NCBI RefSeq assembly: GCF_050003625.1
Contig: NC_134397.1
Coordinates: 267,648,070 to 267,712,069 of the forward strand
DNA from: Haematobia irritans
Taxonomy: Eukaryota > Arthropoda > Insecta > Diptera > Muscidae
Direction of reading: 5' to 3'
Length of the DNA stretch: 64,000 bases
The notes below the pieces were generated by a model that ran no database searches, was not told the origin of the DNA, and worked only from the letters and a program-made list of their open reading frames with translations. A program made the position numbers and the translations under genes. This document shows, piece after piece, positions 14,301 to 24,496 of this stretch. Position 1 is the first letter of the stretch. Every line of letters starts with the position of its first letter.

Positions 14301-14987
14301 CGCACAAAATTTGATCAAAAACTTCAAAATAAAATTCCTTTAAATTTGATAGTTTTTTGGTAAAATTTTCTGTGGATTAATTTTGGCACGAGTGGCATCC
14401 GTGATACCAATACTATAAGTGTAAAATTAAATATAGCTCCGAAATGTAAGAAATCTCTAGAAAAAAATTAAAATTTTTCTATTTGACAGCTTTATATCGG
14501 AACATATGAAACACATATTTTTTCTAACAGTGCAATGTTGCGCACATACATATATACATCTGCAAAATAATTTTAACAGAAAAAACGATAAAATGCATTT
14601 TTATTAAAAGAAGGGTTTTTAATCGATTTACTCGTAAGGTCAAAGAAAAAGACAAACACTTTACGATATTTTGATCAAATAGTGGAATTGTTATCATTAT
14701 TAAACTTACAAACCTACTACAACTTAACAAACATCAAAAAAATCCACAAAATAATTTTGAATAACCGTAAAATGAAGTTGATCTAGATAGCAGAGGCCTC
14801 AAAGATATCAATGGAACGTGTTTGTCATATCATTCATCAATATTTGGGTATGCGGAAGCTCTGTGCAAAATGGGTGCCGCGCGAGCTCACATTTGACCAA
14901 AAACAACAACGTGTTGATGATTCTGAGCGGTGTTTGCAGCTGTTAACTCGTAATACACCCGAGTTTTTCCGTCGATATGTGACAATA

Positions 14988-15560
14988 CACAGAAAAAAAT
15001 ATCACCAAAATATTTCCAATTAAAAAGTTAATTGAAGTTGAAATTTTTTTCAATTAATAAATTAATTGGTACAATTAACTTTTTAATCAAGATAGAAACA
15101 TTAAGTTAATTAAGTCAATGATTGAACATTTTAAAATTTTTAATTAAAAAGTTAATTGATACAATTAATTTTTAATCAAATTCGGAAGACTAAGTCAGTT
15201 TATGATGATGATGAACATTTTTTTTAAATTTTTAGTTAAAATTTTTTTTCAAACAATCAATTGTTAATCCAAATAAAAATTCTAAGCCAATTCAGAATGT
15301 AATTGAAAATAGTTACCTTTTTTAATTAATAAATTAATTGAGTTTTGCAATCAACATCAATTAAATTTTTAATTGAATCAATTAAAAAATTAATTGAAAT
15401 TTGGCAATGAAATCAATTAATTTTTTAATCAAGAATTTTTTCTATGCCCAATTAAAACTGTGATTGATACTATCATTTTCGTGATTGAAGACATTTCAAT
15501 TAAAAAATTAATTGGATCAATTAATTTCGTGATTGAATCAGAAAAAAAATTTTTTGTGTG
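14988..15560. mobile_element. TA-flanked MITE in mariner, unit 3
   Basis: This is the third tandem copy of the MITE. The flanking TA pair is at 14986-14987 and 15561-15562. Confidence 0.9.
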
Positions 15561-16177
15561 TAGATGAAACATGGTTCCATCACTACACTCCTGAGTCCAA
15601 TCGACAGTCGGCTGAGTGGACAGCGACCGGTGAACCGTCTCCGAAGCGTGCAAAGACGCAAAAGTCCGCTGGCAAAGTAATGGCCTCTGTTTTTTGGGAT
15701 GCGCATGGAATAATTTTTATCGATTATCTTGAGAAGGGAAAAACCATCAACAGTGACAATTATATGGTGTTATTGGAGCGTTCGAAGGTCGAAATCGCGG
15801 CAAAACGGCCCCATATGAAGAAGAAAAAAGTGTTGTTCCACTAAGACAACGCACCGTGCCACAAGTCATTGAAAACGATGGCAAAAATTCATGAATTGGG
15901 TTTCGAATTGCTTCCCCACCCAACGTATTCTCCAGATCTGGCCCCCAACGACTTTTTCTTGTTCTCAGATGTCAAAAGGATGCTCGCAGGGAAAAAATTT
16001 GGCTGCAATTAAGAGGTGATCGCCGAAACTGAGACCTATTTTGAGGCAAAACCGAAGGAGTACTAGCAAAATGCTATCAAAAAATTGGGAGGTCGTTATC
16101 GTTGTATCGCTCTTGTTGGGAACTATGTTGAATAATAAAAACGAATTTTGAAAAAAAAAAATGTGTTTCTCTTTGTC

Positions 16178-16204
16178 AGACCGGGGACTTATCAGCCAAC
16201 CTGT
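16178..16204 (+). mobile_element. Mariner right terminal inverted repeat
   Basis: The 27 bp from agaccggggactt to cagccaacctgt, followed by TA at 16205-16206, agrees as far as I can tell with the terminal repeat of the irritans subfamily (Himar1 type). The TA is the expected target-site dinucleotide. No partner left repeat is visible. Confidence 0.88.
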
Positions 16205-16206
16205 TA

Positions 16207-16671
16207 CTTGTTGAATAGTGTATTTCGTTATCGGTTTTGTAAGTGATAAAATGCCTACGACATTTTTGTTGAATAATGGATTTTTTTATCAGTTAGAATT
16301 AGAAAATATTTGCAATAAAACCACTTACAATTCTGCTTAAAGGCTAATGATGATAATAAACGGCCACTTAAAGATAATAAACCAAACCGGAAAGAAATAT
16401 GTTGTGTTCGCCCGGAACCATTGTATGTTACTAGGGCTTTATATTCTTTCTTAAGCTAAACAAAAAACCATAATCATTTCCACCAATGAAATTGAAATCC
16501 GTATTGATGTGAATTTCGAAAATAACCCCAAATACTTTGGACTTTTTCAGAAGGATTATTTTCTTTATCTTCACCTGCGAAATATTCTTCGAAAGACATG
16601 GTGGACTTGTAAACCCAAAATGGTCCTTAACAATACGATATTATTTAAAAAATAGTCTCTCATTAAAAAAA
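16207..16671. other. Unassigned sequence between mariner and Helentron
   Basis: This is AT-rich sequence with no recognised gene or repeat boundary. It is probably the original right flank of the mariner insertion. Confidence 0.4.
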
Positions 16672-16908
16672 ACAAGTATATACGGCCGTAAGTTCAGCCA
16701 GGCCGAATCTTATGTGCCCTCCACCATGGATTGCGTAGGAACTTCTACTAAAGGCTGTCATCCACAATCGAATTACTTGGGTTGCGATATCACTTGCCGA
16801 TGGCAAGGTATCGTAAAACTTTTTAACACTGTCTTCTAAATTGTAAGTTAGCCCATACGGGGTATATATTAAACATAAAAAGGCCGATTAAATACGTATA
16901 TAATCTAG

Positions 16909-17590
16909 TTTGACAAAATTTTCTATAGAAATAAAATTTTGACAAAATTTTCTATAGAAATGAAACCTTGACAAAATTTTCTATAGAAATAAAATTTTGA
17001 CAAAATTTTCTATAGAAATGAAACCTTGACAAAATTTTCTATAGAAATAAAATTTTGACAAAATTTTCTATAGAAATAAAATGTTGACAAAATTTTCTAT
17101 GGAAGTAAAATGTTGACAAAATTTTCTATAGCAATACAATTTTGACAAAAATTTCTATAGAAATAAAATGTTGACAAAATTTTGTATAGAAATGAAATTT
17201 TGACAAAATTTTGTATAGAAATAAAATGTTGACAAAATATTCTACAGAAATAAATTTTTTACAAAATTTTCTATAGAAATAAAATTTTGACAAACATTTC
17301 TATAGAAATAAACTTTTGACAAAACTTTCTATAGAAATGAAATTTTAACATAACTTTCTATAGTAATAAAATTTTGACAAAATTTTCTATGGAAATAAAG
17401 TTTTGGTAGATTACAAAATTTACTATAGAAATAAAATTTTGACAAAATTTTCTATGGAAATAAAATTTTGACAAACATTTGTATAGAAATAAACTTTTGA
17501 CAAAACTTTCTATAGAAATGAAATTTTGACAAAACTTTCTATAGTAATACAATTTGACAAAATTTTCTATGGAAATAAAGTTTTGGTAGA
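16909..17590 (+). repeat. 29-bp minisatellite array
   Basis: More than twenty tandem copies of a unit close to attttgacaaaattttctat plus agaaataaa occur here. The ctatag core steps by 29 bp (16923, 16952, 16981, 17010 and onward). Copies differ by point changes. The same unit appears in 3935-4175, 4595-4950, the corresponding parts of the other tandem units, and 29815-30290. Confidence 0.95.
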
Positions 17591-17649
17591 TTATTTTTGG
17601 CGATATGGACCAATTTTTGTGTAATAAGTCATCGGCTATATATAACTAA

Positions 17650-18700
17650 AGACCGATATGGACCAATTTTTACATGGCTGTTAATATACCAAATTTAGTG
17701 TACCAAATTTCAACCGTATCGGATGACTTTTGCTCCTCCAAGAGGTTCCGGACGTCAAATCTGGGGACGGTTTATATGGGAACTATATATAATTATGGAC
17801 CGATATGGACCAATTTTTGCATGGTTGTTAGAGACCATATACTAACACCATGTACTAAATTTCAACTGGATCGGATGAATTTTGCTCTTCCAAGAGGCTC
17901 CGGAGGTCAAATCTGGGGATCGGTTTATATGGGGGCTATATATAATTATGAACCGATATGGACCAATTTTTGCATGGTTATTAGAGGCCGTAAACTAACA
18001 CGAGGTACCAAATTTCAACCGGATCGGATGAATTTTGCCCCTCCAAGAGGCTCCGGAGGTCAAATCTGGGGATCGGTTTATATGGGGGCTATATATAATT
18101 ATGGACCGATATGGACCAATTTTTGCATGGTTTTTAAAAACCGTATACTAAGACCACGTACTAAATTTCAACCGGATCGGATGAATTTTGCTCCTCCAAG
18201 AGGCTCCGGTGGTCAAATCTGGGGATCGGTTTATATGAGAGCTATATATAATTATGGGCCGATATGGACCAATTTTTGCATGGTTGTTAGAGGCCGTATA
18301 CTAACATCAGGTACCAAATTTCAACCGGATCGGATGAATTTTGCCCCTCCAAAAGTCTCCGGAGGTCAAATCTGGGGATCGGTTTATATGGGGGCTATAT
18401 ATAATTATGGACCGATATGGACCAATTTTTGCATGGTTGTTAGAGACCATATACTAACATCAGGTACCAAATTTCAATCGGATCGGATGAATTTTGCCCC
18501 TCCAAGAGGGCTATATATAATTATGGATCGATATGGACCAATTTTTGCATGGTTGTTAGAGACCGTATACTAAGACCACGTACCAAATTTCAACCGGATC
18601 GGATGAATTTTGCTGCTCCGGGAGGCTCCCCAAGCCAAATTTGGGGATCGGTTTATATGGGGGCTATACGTAAACGTGGTCCGATATGGCCCATTTTCAA
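17650..18700 (+). repeat. 153-bp tandem array of the Helentron
   Basis: The landmark ggaccaatttttgcatgg recurs at 17807, 17960, 18113, 18266 and 18419, a constant 153-bp step. It then recurs at 18535 after a unit shortened by 37 bp. Because 153 is divisible by three, one frame stays open for 299 codons (17674-18573) and yields a 51-residue repeat containing IWGSVYMGAIYNYGPIWTNF. I do not call it a protein gene, since other copies of the element carry stops and frame-breaking indels. Confidence 0.93.
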
Positions 18701-18785
18701 TACCATCCGACCTACATCAATAACAACTACTTGTGCCAAGTTTCAAGTCGATAGCTTGTTTCGTTCGGAAGTTAGCGTGATTTCC

Positions 18786-18860
18786 ACAGACGGACGGACA
18801 GACGGACGGACGGACAGACGGACAGACGGACAGACGGACAGACGGACGGACGGACGGACA
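18786..18860 (+). repeat. GACGG/GACAG proto-microsatellite
   Basis: This is a tract of gacg and gaca tetranucleotides just left of the agatcgactcag block. On the other strand it is (GTCY)n, the proto-microsatellite typical of mini-me/DINE-1 elements. Equivalent tracts lie at 31215-31240, 43436-43488 (other strand) and 50037-50052. Confidence 0.92.
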
Positions 18861-19040
18861 TGCTTAGATCGACTCAGAATTTCACCACGACCCAGAATAT
18901 ATATACTTTATGGGGTCTTAGAGCAATATTTCGATGTGTTACAAACGGAATGACAAAGTTAATATACCCCCATCCTATGGTGGAGGGTATAAAAACTGCA
19001 AGGCGCAGCGAAGCTGGCCGTGTTCGGCTAGTTACTCCTA

Positions 19041-19371
19041 CCACCGTGGGGCAATGGTTAGCATGCCCGCCTTGCATACACAAGGTCGTGGGATCGATTC
19101 CTGCTTCGACCGAACACCAAAAAGTTTTTCAGCGGTGGATTATCTCACCTCAGTAATGCTGGTGACATTTCTGAGGGTTTCAAAGCTTCTCTAAGTGGTT
19201 TCACTGCAATGTGGAACGCCGTTCGGACTCGGCTATAAAAAGGAGGTCCCTTGTCATTGAGCTTAACATGGAAACGGGCAGCACTCAGTGATAAGAGAGA
19301 AGTTCACCAATGTGGTATCACAATGAATAGTCTAAGTGAGCCTGATACATCGGGCTGCCACCTAACCTGAC
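19041..19371 (+). mobile_element. tRNA-derived SINE with 13-bp target duplication
   Basis: The head (ccaccgtggggcaatggttagc then a B box, gatcgattcc) is tRNA-like and carries an RNA polymerase III type A/B promoter. A conserved body of about 250 bp follows, ending in a cctaacct-type tail rather than poly(A). The 13-bp duplication ctagttactccta is perfect at 19028-19040 and 19372-19384. These are direct signs of LINE-dependent retrotransposition. Confidence 0.93.
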
Positions 19372-19384
19372 CTAGTTACTCCTA

Positions 19385-20509
19385 AATATATATTTCCTGC
19401 CCTGGAACATTGTCAAAAATCTATGCTTTCGGAACACTGTTCTCTGTAAACGTATGCAGTACTAAAAGATTCATATATTAACTCATCAGACGTAACCAAA
19501 GTGTTAGTATATGGCCATTTTCTCCCTTCTTGCCCCAACAATGAATTATGAAAGCACAACGTTCTCATCAACGAGATGGTTAATAAGCCTAATGAAAGGC
19601 AACGACCATTATACAATAAAGGTGACTGACTACAATCTAAATAAAAACAAGAATATATTCATAAGAATATTTATTTATTAAAAAGATGCAGTTCAGAAAA
19701 CAAACACATGTATCCATTCTCGGGCATACATCCTATCTAAATAAAATAAAAAAAAAATGTAAGAGAAAATGAAAAATCTACAAATCATCGTTTTATCGGC
19801 AAAATTGTCTTTTGTTCTTTGTTTAACTCTTTCCTCTTTTTTTTCTGTTTTTGAGGCGGGAAAGGTTTACTTCTGGTTTTTGGTTAATTGAATATGTGAC
19901 GTTTCACTTCAATTTCTTGGATGCAGAGATACATTAATGTCTTTTATTTGTGGTCATTTAACCGTAACCATGTGTACGAGAGTAAGAAACCAATAGCAGC
20001 AACAACATCAGTTCAAATTTAATAAATATTTATGAGTTGATTTTGTTTACAGAATTACAGACAGTTTTTCCCCATTTGTTAGTCTCATCGATCTACAAAA
20101 GATTTTTTTGGTTATGCCGACAATTTGTAGAAACTCTAACAAAGACATCTGAAATGTGTAAGATAATTAATGCAAGTATTGGACTCGTTAGATAATATTC
20201 ATGCAATTTCAAGTGGTTTTTTCAATTAATCGAATTTAGTTCTCAAACTTAATTTGTGAAAAAAAATTTTAGGTGTCATTTATGACCATGGAAAAATTTG
20301 GGAGCTCTCCTCTCTTCATAACTATGATGGTTATGTTAGTTAAAGTAATTGTGAAATTGTTTGGTTAACTTCTCTCTTGTCGTGAAAGACTTACCGATTC
20401 TCAATGACCAGGTACCTCCTTCTTATAGCTGAATTCAATTCGTACTCGTATTTTAAGGACATGAAATCTTTTCAGGACAATCTTTTTTCAGTGCACAATC
20501 AATACTATA
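19385..20509. other. Unassigned sequence between two SINEs
   Basis: This is AT-rich with no recognised coding region. The last 80 bp (20430-20510, cgtattttaaggacatgaaatc and cagtgca) match 55835-55885, so the end is part of a dispersed MITE-like repeat. Confidence 0.4.
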
Positions 20510-20521
20510 GTCGTTAAGGTA

Positions 20522-20868
20522 GGTTAAGTTAGGTTAGCTGGCAGCCCGATGTATCAGGCTCACTTAGACTATTCAGTCCATTGTGATACCACATTGGTGA
20601 ACTTCTCCCTTATCACTGAGTGCTGCCCGATTCCATGTTTAGCTCAATGACAAGGGACCTCCTTTTTATAGCCGAGTCCGAACGGCGTTCCACATTGCAG
20701 TGAAACCACTTAGAGAAGCTTTAAAACCCTCAGAAATGTCACCAGCATTACTGAGGTGGGATAATCCACCGCTGAAAAACTTGTTGGTGTTCGGTCTAAG
20801 AAGGAATCGAACCCACGACCTTGTGTATGCAAGGCGGGCATGCTAACCATTGCACCACGGTGGCTCCC
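20522..20868 (-). mobile_element. tRNA-derived SINE, minus strand, 12-bp target duplication
   Basis: This is the same SINE family, inverted. The ggttaggtt-type tail is at the left and the tRNA-like head at the right (ccattgcaccacggtggctc). The duplication gtcgttaaggta is perfect at 20510-20521 and 20869-20880. It is full length for the family as seen here. Confidence 0.93.
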
Positions 20869-20976
20869 GTCGTTAAGGTAACGACAAACTCTTTTGGGAA
20901 GGTTTTTGTTTAGTGCACTCAAAAAAAGTGAACCCTCTTGAATTTGTCGAAAAATATTTACTTATTTATGTTAATT

Positions 20977-22418
20977 TTTATACCTTGCGCCACGCTGTGG
21001 AACAGGGTATTGTAAGTTAGTGCATATGTTTGCAACACCCAGAAGGTGCTCAGGGTGGGCTCCTGAGTCGATATAGCCATGTCCGCCCGTCCGTGAACAC
21101 ATTTTTGTAATCAAAGTCTAGGTCGCAGTTTTAGTCCAATTGACTTCAAATTTGGCACAAGTATGTGTTTTGGCTCAGAATAGAACCCTATTGAAAGAAA
21201 TCGGTTCAGATTTAGATATAGCTCTCATATATATCTTTCGCCCGATATGCACTTATATGGACCCAGAAGCCAGAGTTTTACTCTAATTTGCTCGAAATTT
21301 TGCACCAGGAGAACAATAAGTACTATAGTCGAGTATGCCAAATTTGATTGAAATCGGTTCAGATTTAGATATAGCTTCCATATATATTTCGCCCGATATG
21401 GTCTTATATGGCCCCAGAAGCCAGAGTTTCACCCCAACTTGCTTAAAATTTTGCACAAGAAGAACAATTAGTACTATAGTCAAGAGTGCAAAATTTTATT
21501 GAAATCGGTTCAGATTTAGATATAGCTCCCATATATCCTTCGGTCCCAGAACCCAGAGTTTTACCCCAATTTGGTTGAAATTTTGCACTAGGAGTACAAT
21601 TAGTAGTGTAGTAAAGTATGCTAAATTTTATTGAAATCGGTTCAGATTTAGATATAGCTCCCATATATATCGTTCGCCCGATTTACACTCATATGACCAC
21701 AGTGGCCAATATTTTACTCCGATTTAATTGAAATTTTGCCAGGGAGTAGAATTAGCATTGTAGCTATGCGTGCCAAATTTGGTTGAAATCGGTTCAGATT
21801 TAGATATATCTCCCATATATAACTTTCGCCCGATTTACACTCATATGACCACAGAGGCCAATTTTTAACTCCGATTTAATTGGAATTTTGCATAGGGAGT
21901 AGAATTAGCATTGTAGCTATGCGTGCCAAATTTGGTTGAAATCGGTTCAGATTCGGATATAGCTCTCATATATATGTTTTTCTGATTTCGACAAAAATGG
22001 TTAAAATACCAACATTTTCCTTGTAAAATCGCCACTGCTTAGTCGAAAAGTTGTAAAAATGACTCTAATTTTCCTAAACTTCTAATACATATATATCGAG
22101 CGATAAGCCATAAATAAACTTTTGAGAAAATTCCTTAAAATTGCTTCAGATTTAAATGTTTTCCATATTTTTTTACTAACATTGTGTTCTACCCTAGTGC
22201 ATTAGTCGACTTAAATTTTGAGTCTATAGATTTTGTAGAAGTCTATCAAATTCTGTCCAGATCGAGTGATATTTAAAGGTATGTATTTGGGACAAACCTT
22301 TATATATAGCCCCCAACACATTTGACGGATGTGAAATGGTATCGAAAATTTAGATCTACAAAGTGGTGCAGGTTATAATATAGTCGGCCCCGCCCGACTT
22401 TAGACTTTCCTTACTTGT
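20977..22418 (-). mobile_element. Helentron/DINE-like element, family 2
   Basis: The terminal hairpin (tataccttgcgccacgctgtgg to cagggtat) is at the left and the acaagtaaggaaagtc start, inverted, is at the right. The interior holds about six diverged units of the tatagctcccatatat repeat. No GTCY tract of length remains, only 'gtccgcccgtccgtg'. The class is inferred from the shared architecture. No coding sequence is apparent. Confidence 0.78.
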
Positions 22419-22985
22419 CTTTTAATAAGTCTAAAATTTCTAAAAATTTTCCTTCCTGTTGGGTTCACTGTTTTTTTTTTTTTTTTGTAAGAACAAACGT
22501 TTTTCATATAGAATTGTGGAGCACGAAAAAATCCATTGTTTTCATGTAATGATGAGGATAAAGATGAACATTAAAATGTAAACCAAATATATATTTTTTA
22601 TTAATGTAAAATATATTAGAAAACAAAGTTCAAGTTTGATCTTGATTTCTAACATTATCCGTAGACAAAGATGCAATATGTCCTTTGTCATACTGATTGA
22701 CGACTGTAGATAAACAGGCACTTATGCTACAGCATAGGAAGGAATTTCATACAAATCTAAAAAAATGCTATATGTACATAGGAAATGCATAATATAATTA
22801 GCTTATATATTATTCGAGGGAGGTTGGAAAATCAACAGAAAAAGTTTTAAAATGTATCCGAGACGGCATAAATGACAGGACATAAAAAGGAATAGTAAAT
22901 TCAGACGTTGTTTCGTATCGGATTACACTCTGATGAAACCACTTATCGACAAAAAGTGTGAAACTCTAATTCCCAACAGTGAGGC
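22419..22985. other. Unassigned sequence left of LINE relic
   Basis: AT-rich DNA with a T13 run near 22472. No gene is recognised, and this could be LINE-flanking single-copy sequence. Confidence 0.35.
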
Positions 22986-22989
22986 GTGA

Positions 22990-23545
22990 TGAACACAGAC
23001 CCCAGGGAATAAACGATATATAGATTTCGACCCTGGGTGGCTCCAAATTGAATGGACAAGTGGGTTTCGGATTATATTCTAAAGATCTGGAACATCGAAT
23101 AGCGAAAAGATTACCTAATCACTGTAGTGTTTTTCAGGATGAAATTTTAGCTATGTGAAAGGTGACGAATTGGCTGAGAAGTATTGTTCCAAAAAATATT
23201 GGCATTAATATATATGCTCAGACAGTCAACCTGCAATAAAATCCTTGGACTCTGTGTTCCTTAACTCGAAAATGGCCATCGACTGCCGCAAATCTCTCAA
23301 CGAGATGGCTGAGCAGCACAATATTCACCTAATATGGGTGCCTAGCCATAGGAACATACCGGAGAAATGCGAAGCGGATGAATTAGCAAGGCTAGGAACT
23401 ACCTTACATATTCCAGGGGAATTAGAATCTATTGGTATGCCTCTGTCTACCAGCAAGCTCTTACTGTGTGAGAAGGCTGTTATGATGGCAAATGATAGAT
23501 AGCAGAATTTCAAGGGTTGTGACGACACCAATCAAATATGGCCCC
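22990..23545 (+). pseudogene. Non-LTR retrotransposon RNase H domain relic
   Basis: Translation gives the beta-strand block GSKLNGQVGFG (from about 23039), the FQDEILAM block, SDSQPAIKSL, and the diagnostic IHLIWVPSHRNIPEKCEADELAR stretch (shown here as its parts IHLIWVPSHR and CEADELAR, 23323-23390). This order is the RNase H domain at the C-terminal end of I/Jockey/R1-type LINE polyproteins. It is broken. The expected first catalytic Asp before Gly-Ser is Gly (ggt, 23036-23038), a TGA lies at 23156-23158, and a frame change precedes SDSQ. Reverse transcriptase is missing upstream. It is a dead fragment whose family is sure at LINE level only. Confidence 0.85.
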
Positions 23546-23621
23546 TTTTAAACTTAATCGCGCTGCCACTTTAACCTAACCTTCGTATCGGTACTATGCC
23601 ATATTATGGACGAAAATAATA

Positions 23622-24135
23622 CACAGAAAAAAGTAAATTGTTTTATAGGAAAAATGAACTACATCGTACGAAAATTTAACTAAATTTTATTTCACATTTT
23701 GATATTTACACGAAGTGTTGTTAAAACTACGAAAATTTACAAAATTGAACACGCGCATAGAAGAAAAAATGAACTAAAAGTAAACAACAAAAAATAAATT
23801 AAAAAATAATTTTGATTTAGTTATGTGTGCGGCCATTGAACTTTACAACCACGTTTATTTCATAAAATGTTTGAGACAAACTTAAAAAAGGACAATTTCA
23901 TGCGGCAAATTTAACTACTAATTTTTTTGCAATAAAAATAAGTTATAATTAGCTTTAGTTCCTTTTATGTTTTAATTAGTTAATTGGACCTAAATTCAAT
24001 GATGTACATTTTATCCCAATGTTTTCTCAATAATTGTTGACTTCTTCCAGGGGATTTCGTCTATTTGAAAAATAATAGAATTATCGATTACACTATTTTA
24101 ATTTTTAGTTAACTGCGTACTTTTTTCTTTCGGTG
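23622..24135. mobile_element. TA-flanked MITE with acacag/ctgtgt-type ends
   Basis: The sequence is bounded by TA at 23620-23621 and 24136-24137. The inverted ends are cacagaaaaaagt at the left and acttttttctttcggtg at the right. It is AT-rich and non-coding. Related pieces occur at 42870-43250, 38270-38345 and 61690-61972. A Tc1/mariner-type MITE is inferred from TA target use. Confidence 0.7.
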
Positions 24136-24496
24136 TATAGAACATTTTGTTTGAGATCTTGGAAAACTTATATACAAAGTCTAAACAATCCTTAGGAGTC
24201 GACACGAACATTACTTCCACGCCGATCGCGTGCACGCTGTAAGGAAGTGTATTTGGAAGAAAAGTATATACTTTTTGCGATAAACGTTTATTCTTTTCCA
24301 GGATGTAAAAACAATGTCATAAAAACAAATTAAAAAAAAAACATTGTTTTCTTGCTATTGCATTTTCCCTCACATCTTTCTCACATCCACGAGGTTTTTT
24401 AGTTCTTATTACCTTTTCCTGTAATACCAACAATGTAGAAGAAATTATACGATTTTATACATTTTAAAATTTTTTTTACCTATCGCCTGCACGGAT

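Larger units (their letters stand above)
2081..16039 (+). repeat. Three head-to-tail copies of a 4,653-bp unit
   Basis: Units are 2081-6733, 6734-11386 and 11387-16039. The block starting catcaatcagtgtac recurs at exactly 4,653-bp spacing, and by eye the units are almost identical. The one substitution I noted is G at 14203, where units 1 and 2 have T (4897 and 9550). Both internal junctions join 'gagacctat' inside a mariner transposase to 'catcaatcag'. Unit 3 continues past that point into the real mariner 3' end. I see no microhomology at the junction. A recent segmental triplication or an assembly artefact would both give this picture. Confidence 0.95.
14730..16204 (+). pseudogene. Mariner transposase pseudogene, unit 3, with intact 3' terminal repeat
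   Basis: This is the same broken transposase, but here the sequence continues past the duplication breakpoint (16039) through the C-terminus to the terminal inverted repeat. The extra part encodes the YFEAKPKEY region, has another in-frame stop (gagtactag, near 16061-16066), and continues to the RYRCIALVGNYVE end. Because the 3' end is uninterrupted only here, unit 3 carries the ancestral right flank of the mariner. The left end and left terminal repeat are missing, as in the other copies. Confidence 0.94.
16672..18995 (+). mobile_element. Helentron/DINE-like element, family 1
   Basis: The left end reads acaagtatatacggccgtaag and has gccctccaccat nearby. The right end has atggtggagggtataaaaa, so the subterminal parts are inverted repeats. 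Between them, in order, are a 29-bp minisatellite (16909-17590), a 153-bp tandem array (about 17650-18700), a GACGG/GACAG microsatellite (18786-18860) and the agatcgactcag block. This order matches non-autonomous Helentrons with central tandem repeats (DINE-TR1 type). There is no Rep-helicase coding region. The open frames come from the 153-bp repeat, which is exactly 51 codons long. Confidence 0.8.

Noticed and set aside
2081..16039. CRISPR array
   Set aside because: The repeats are kilobase-scale transposon DNA with no short repeat-spacer pattern, and the sequence is eukaryotic.
16909..17590. CRISPR-like or regulatory repeat in the 29-bp array
   Set aside because: The units are directly adjacent with no unique spacers, so it is a minisatellite.
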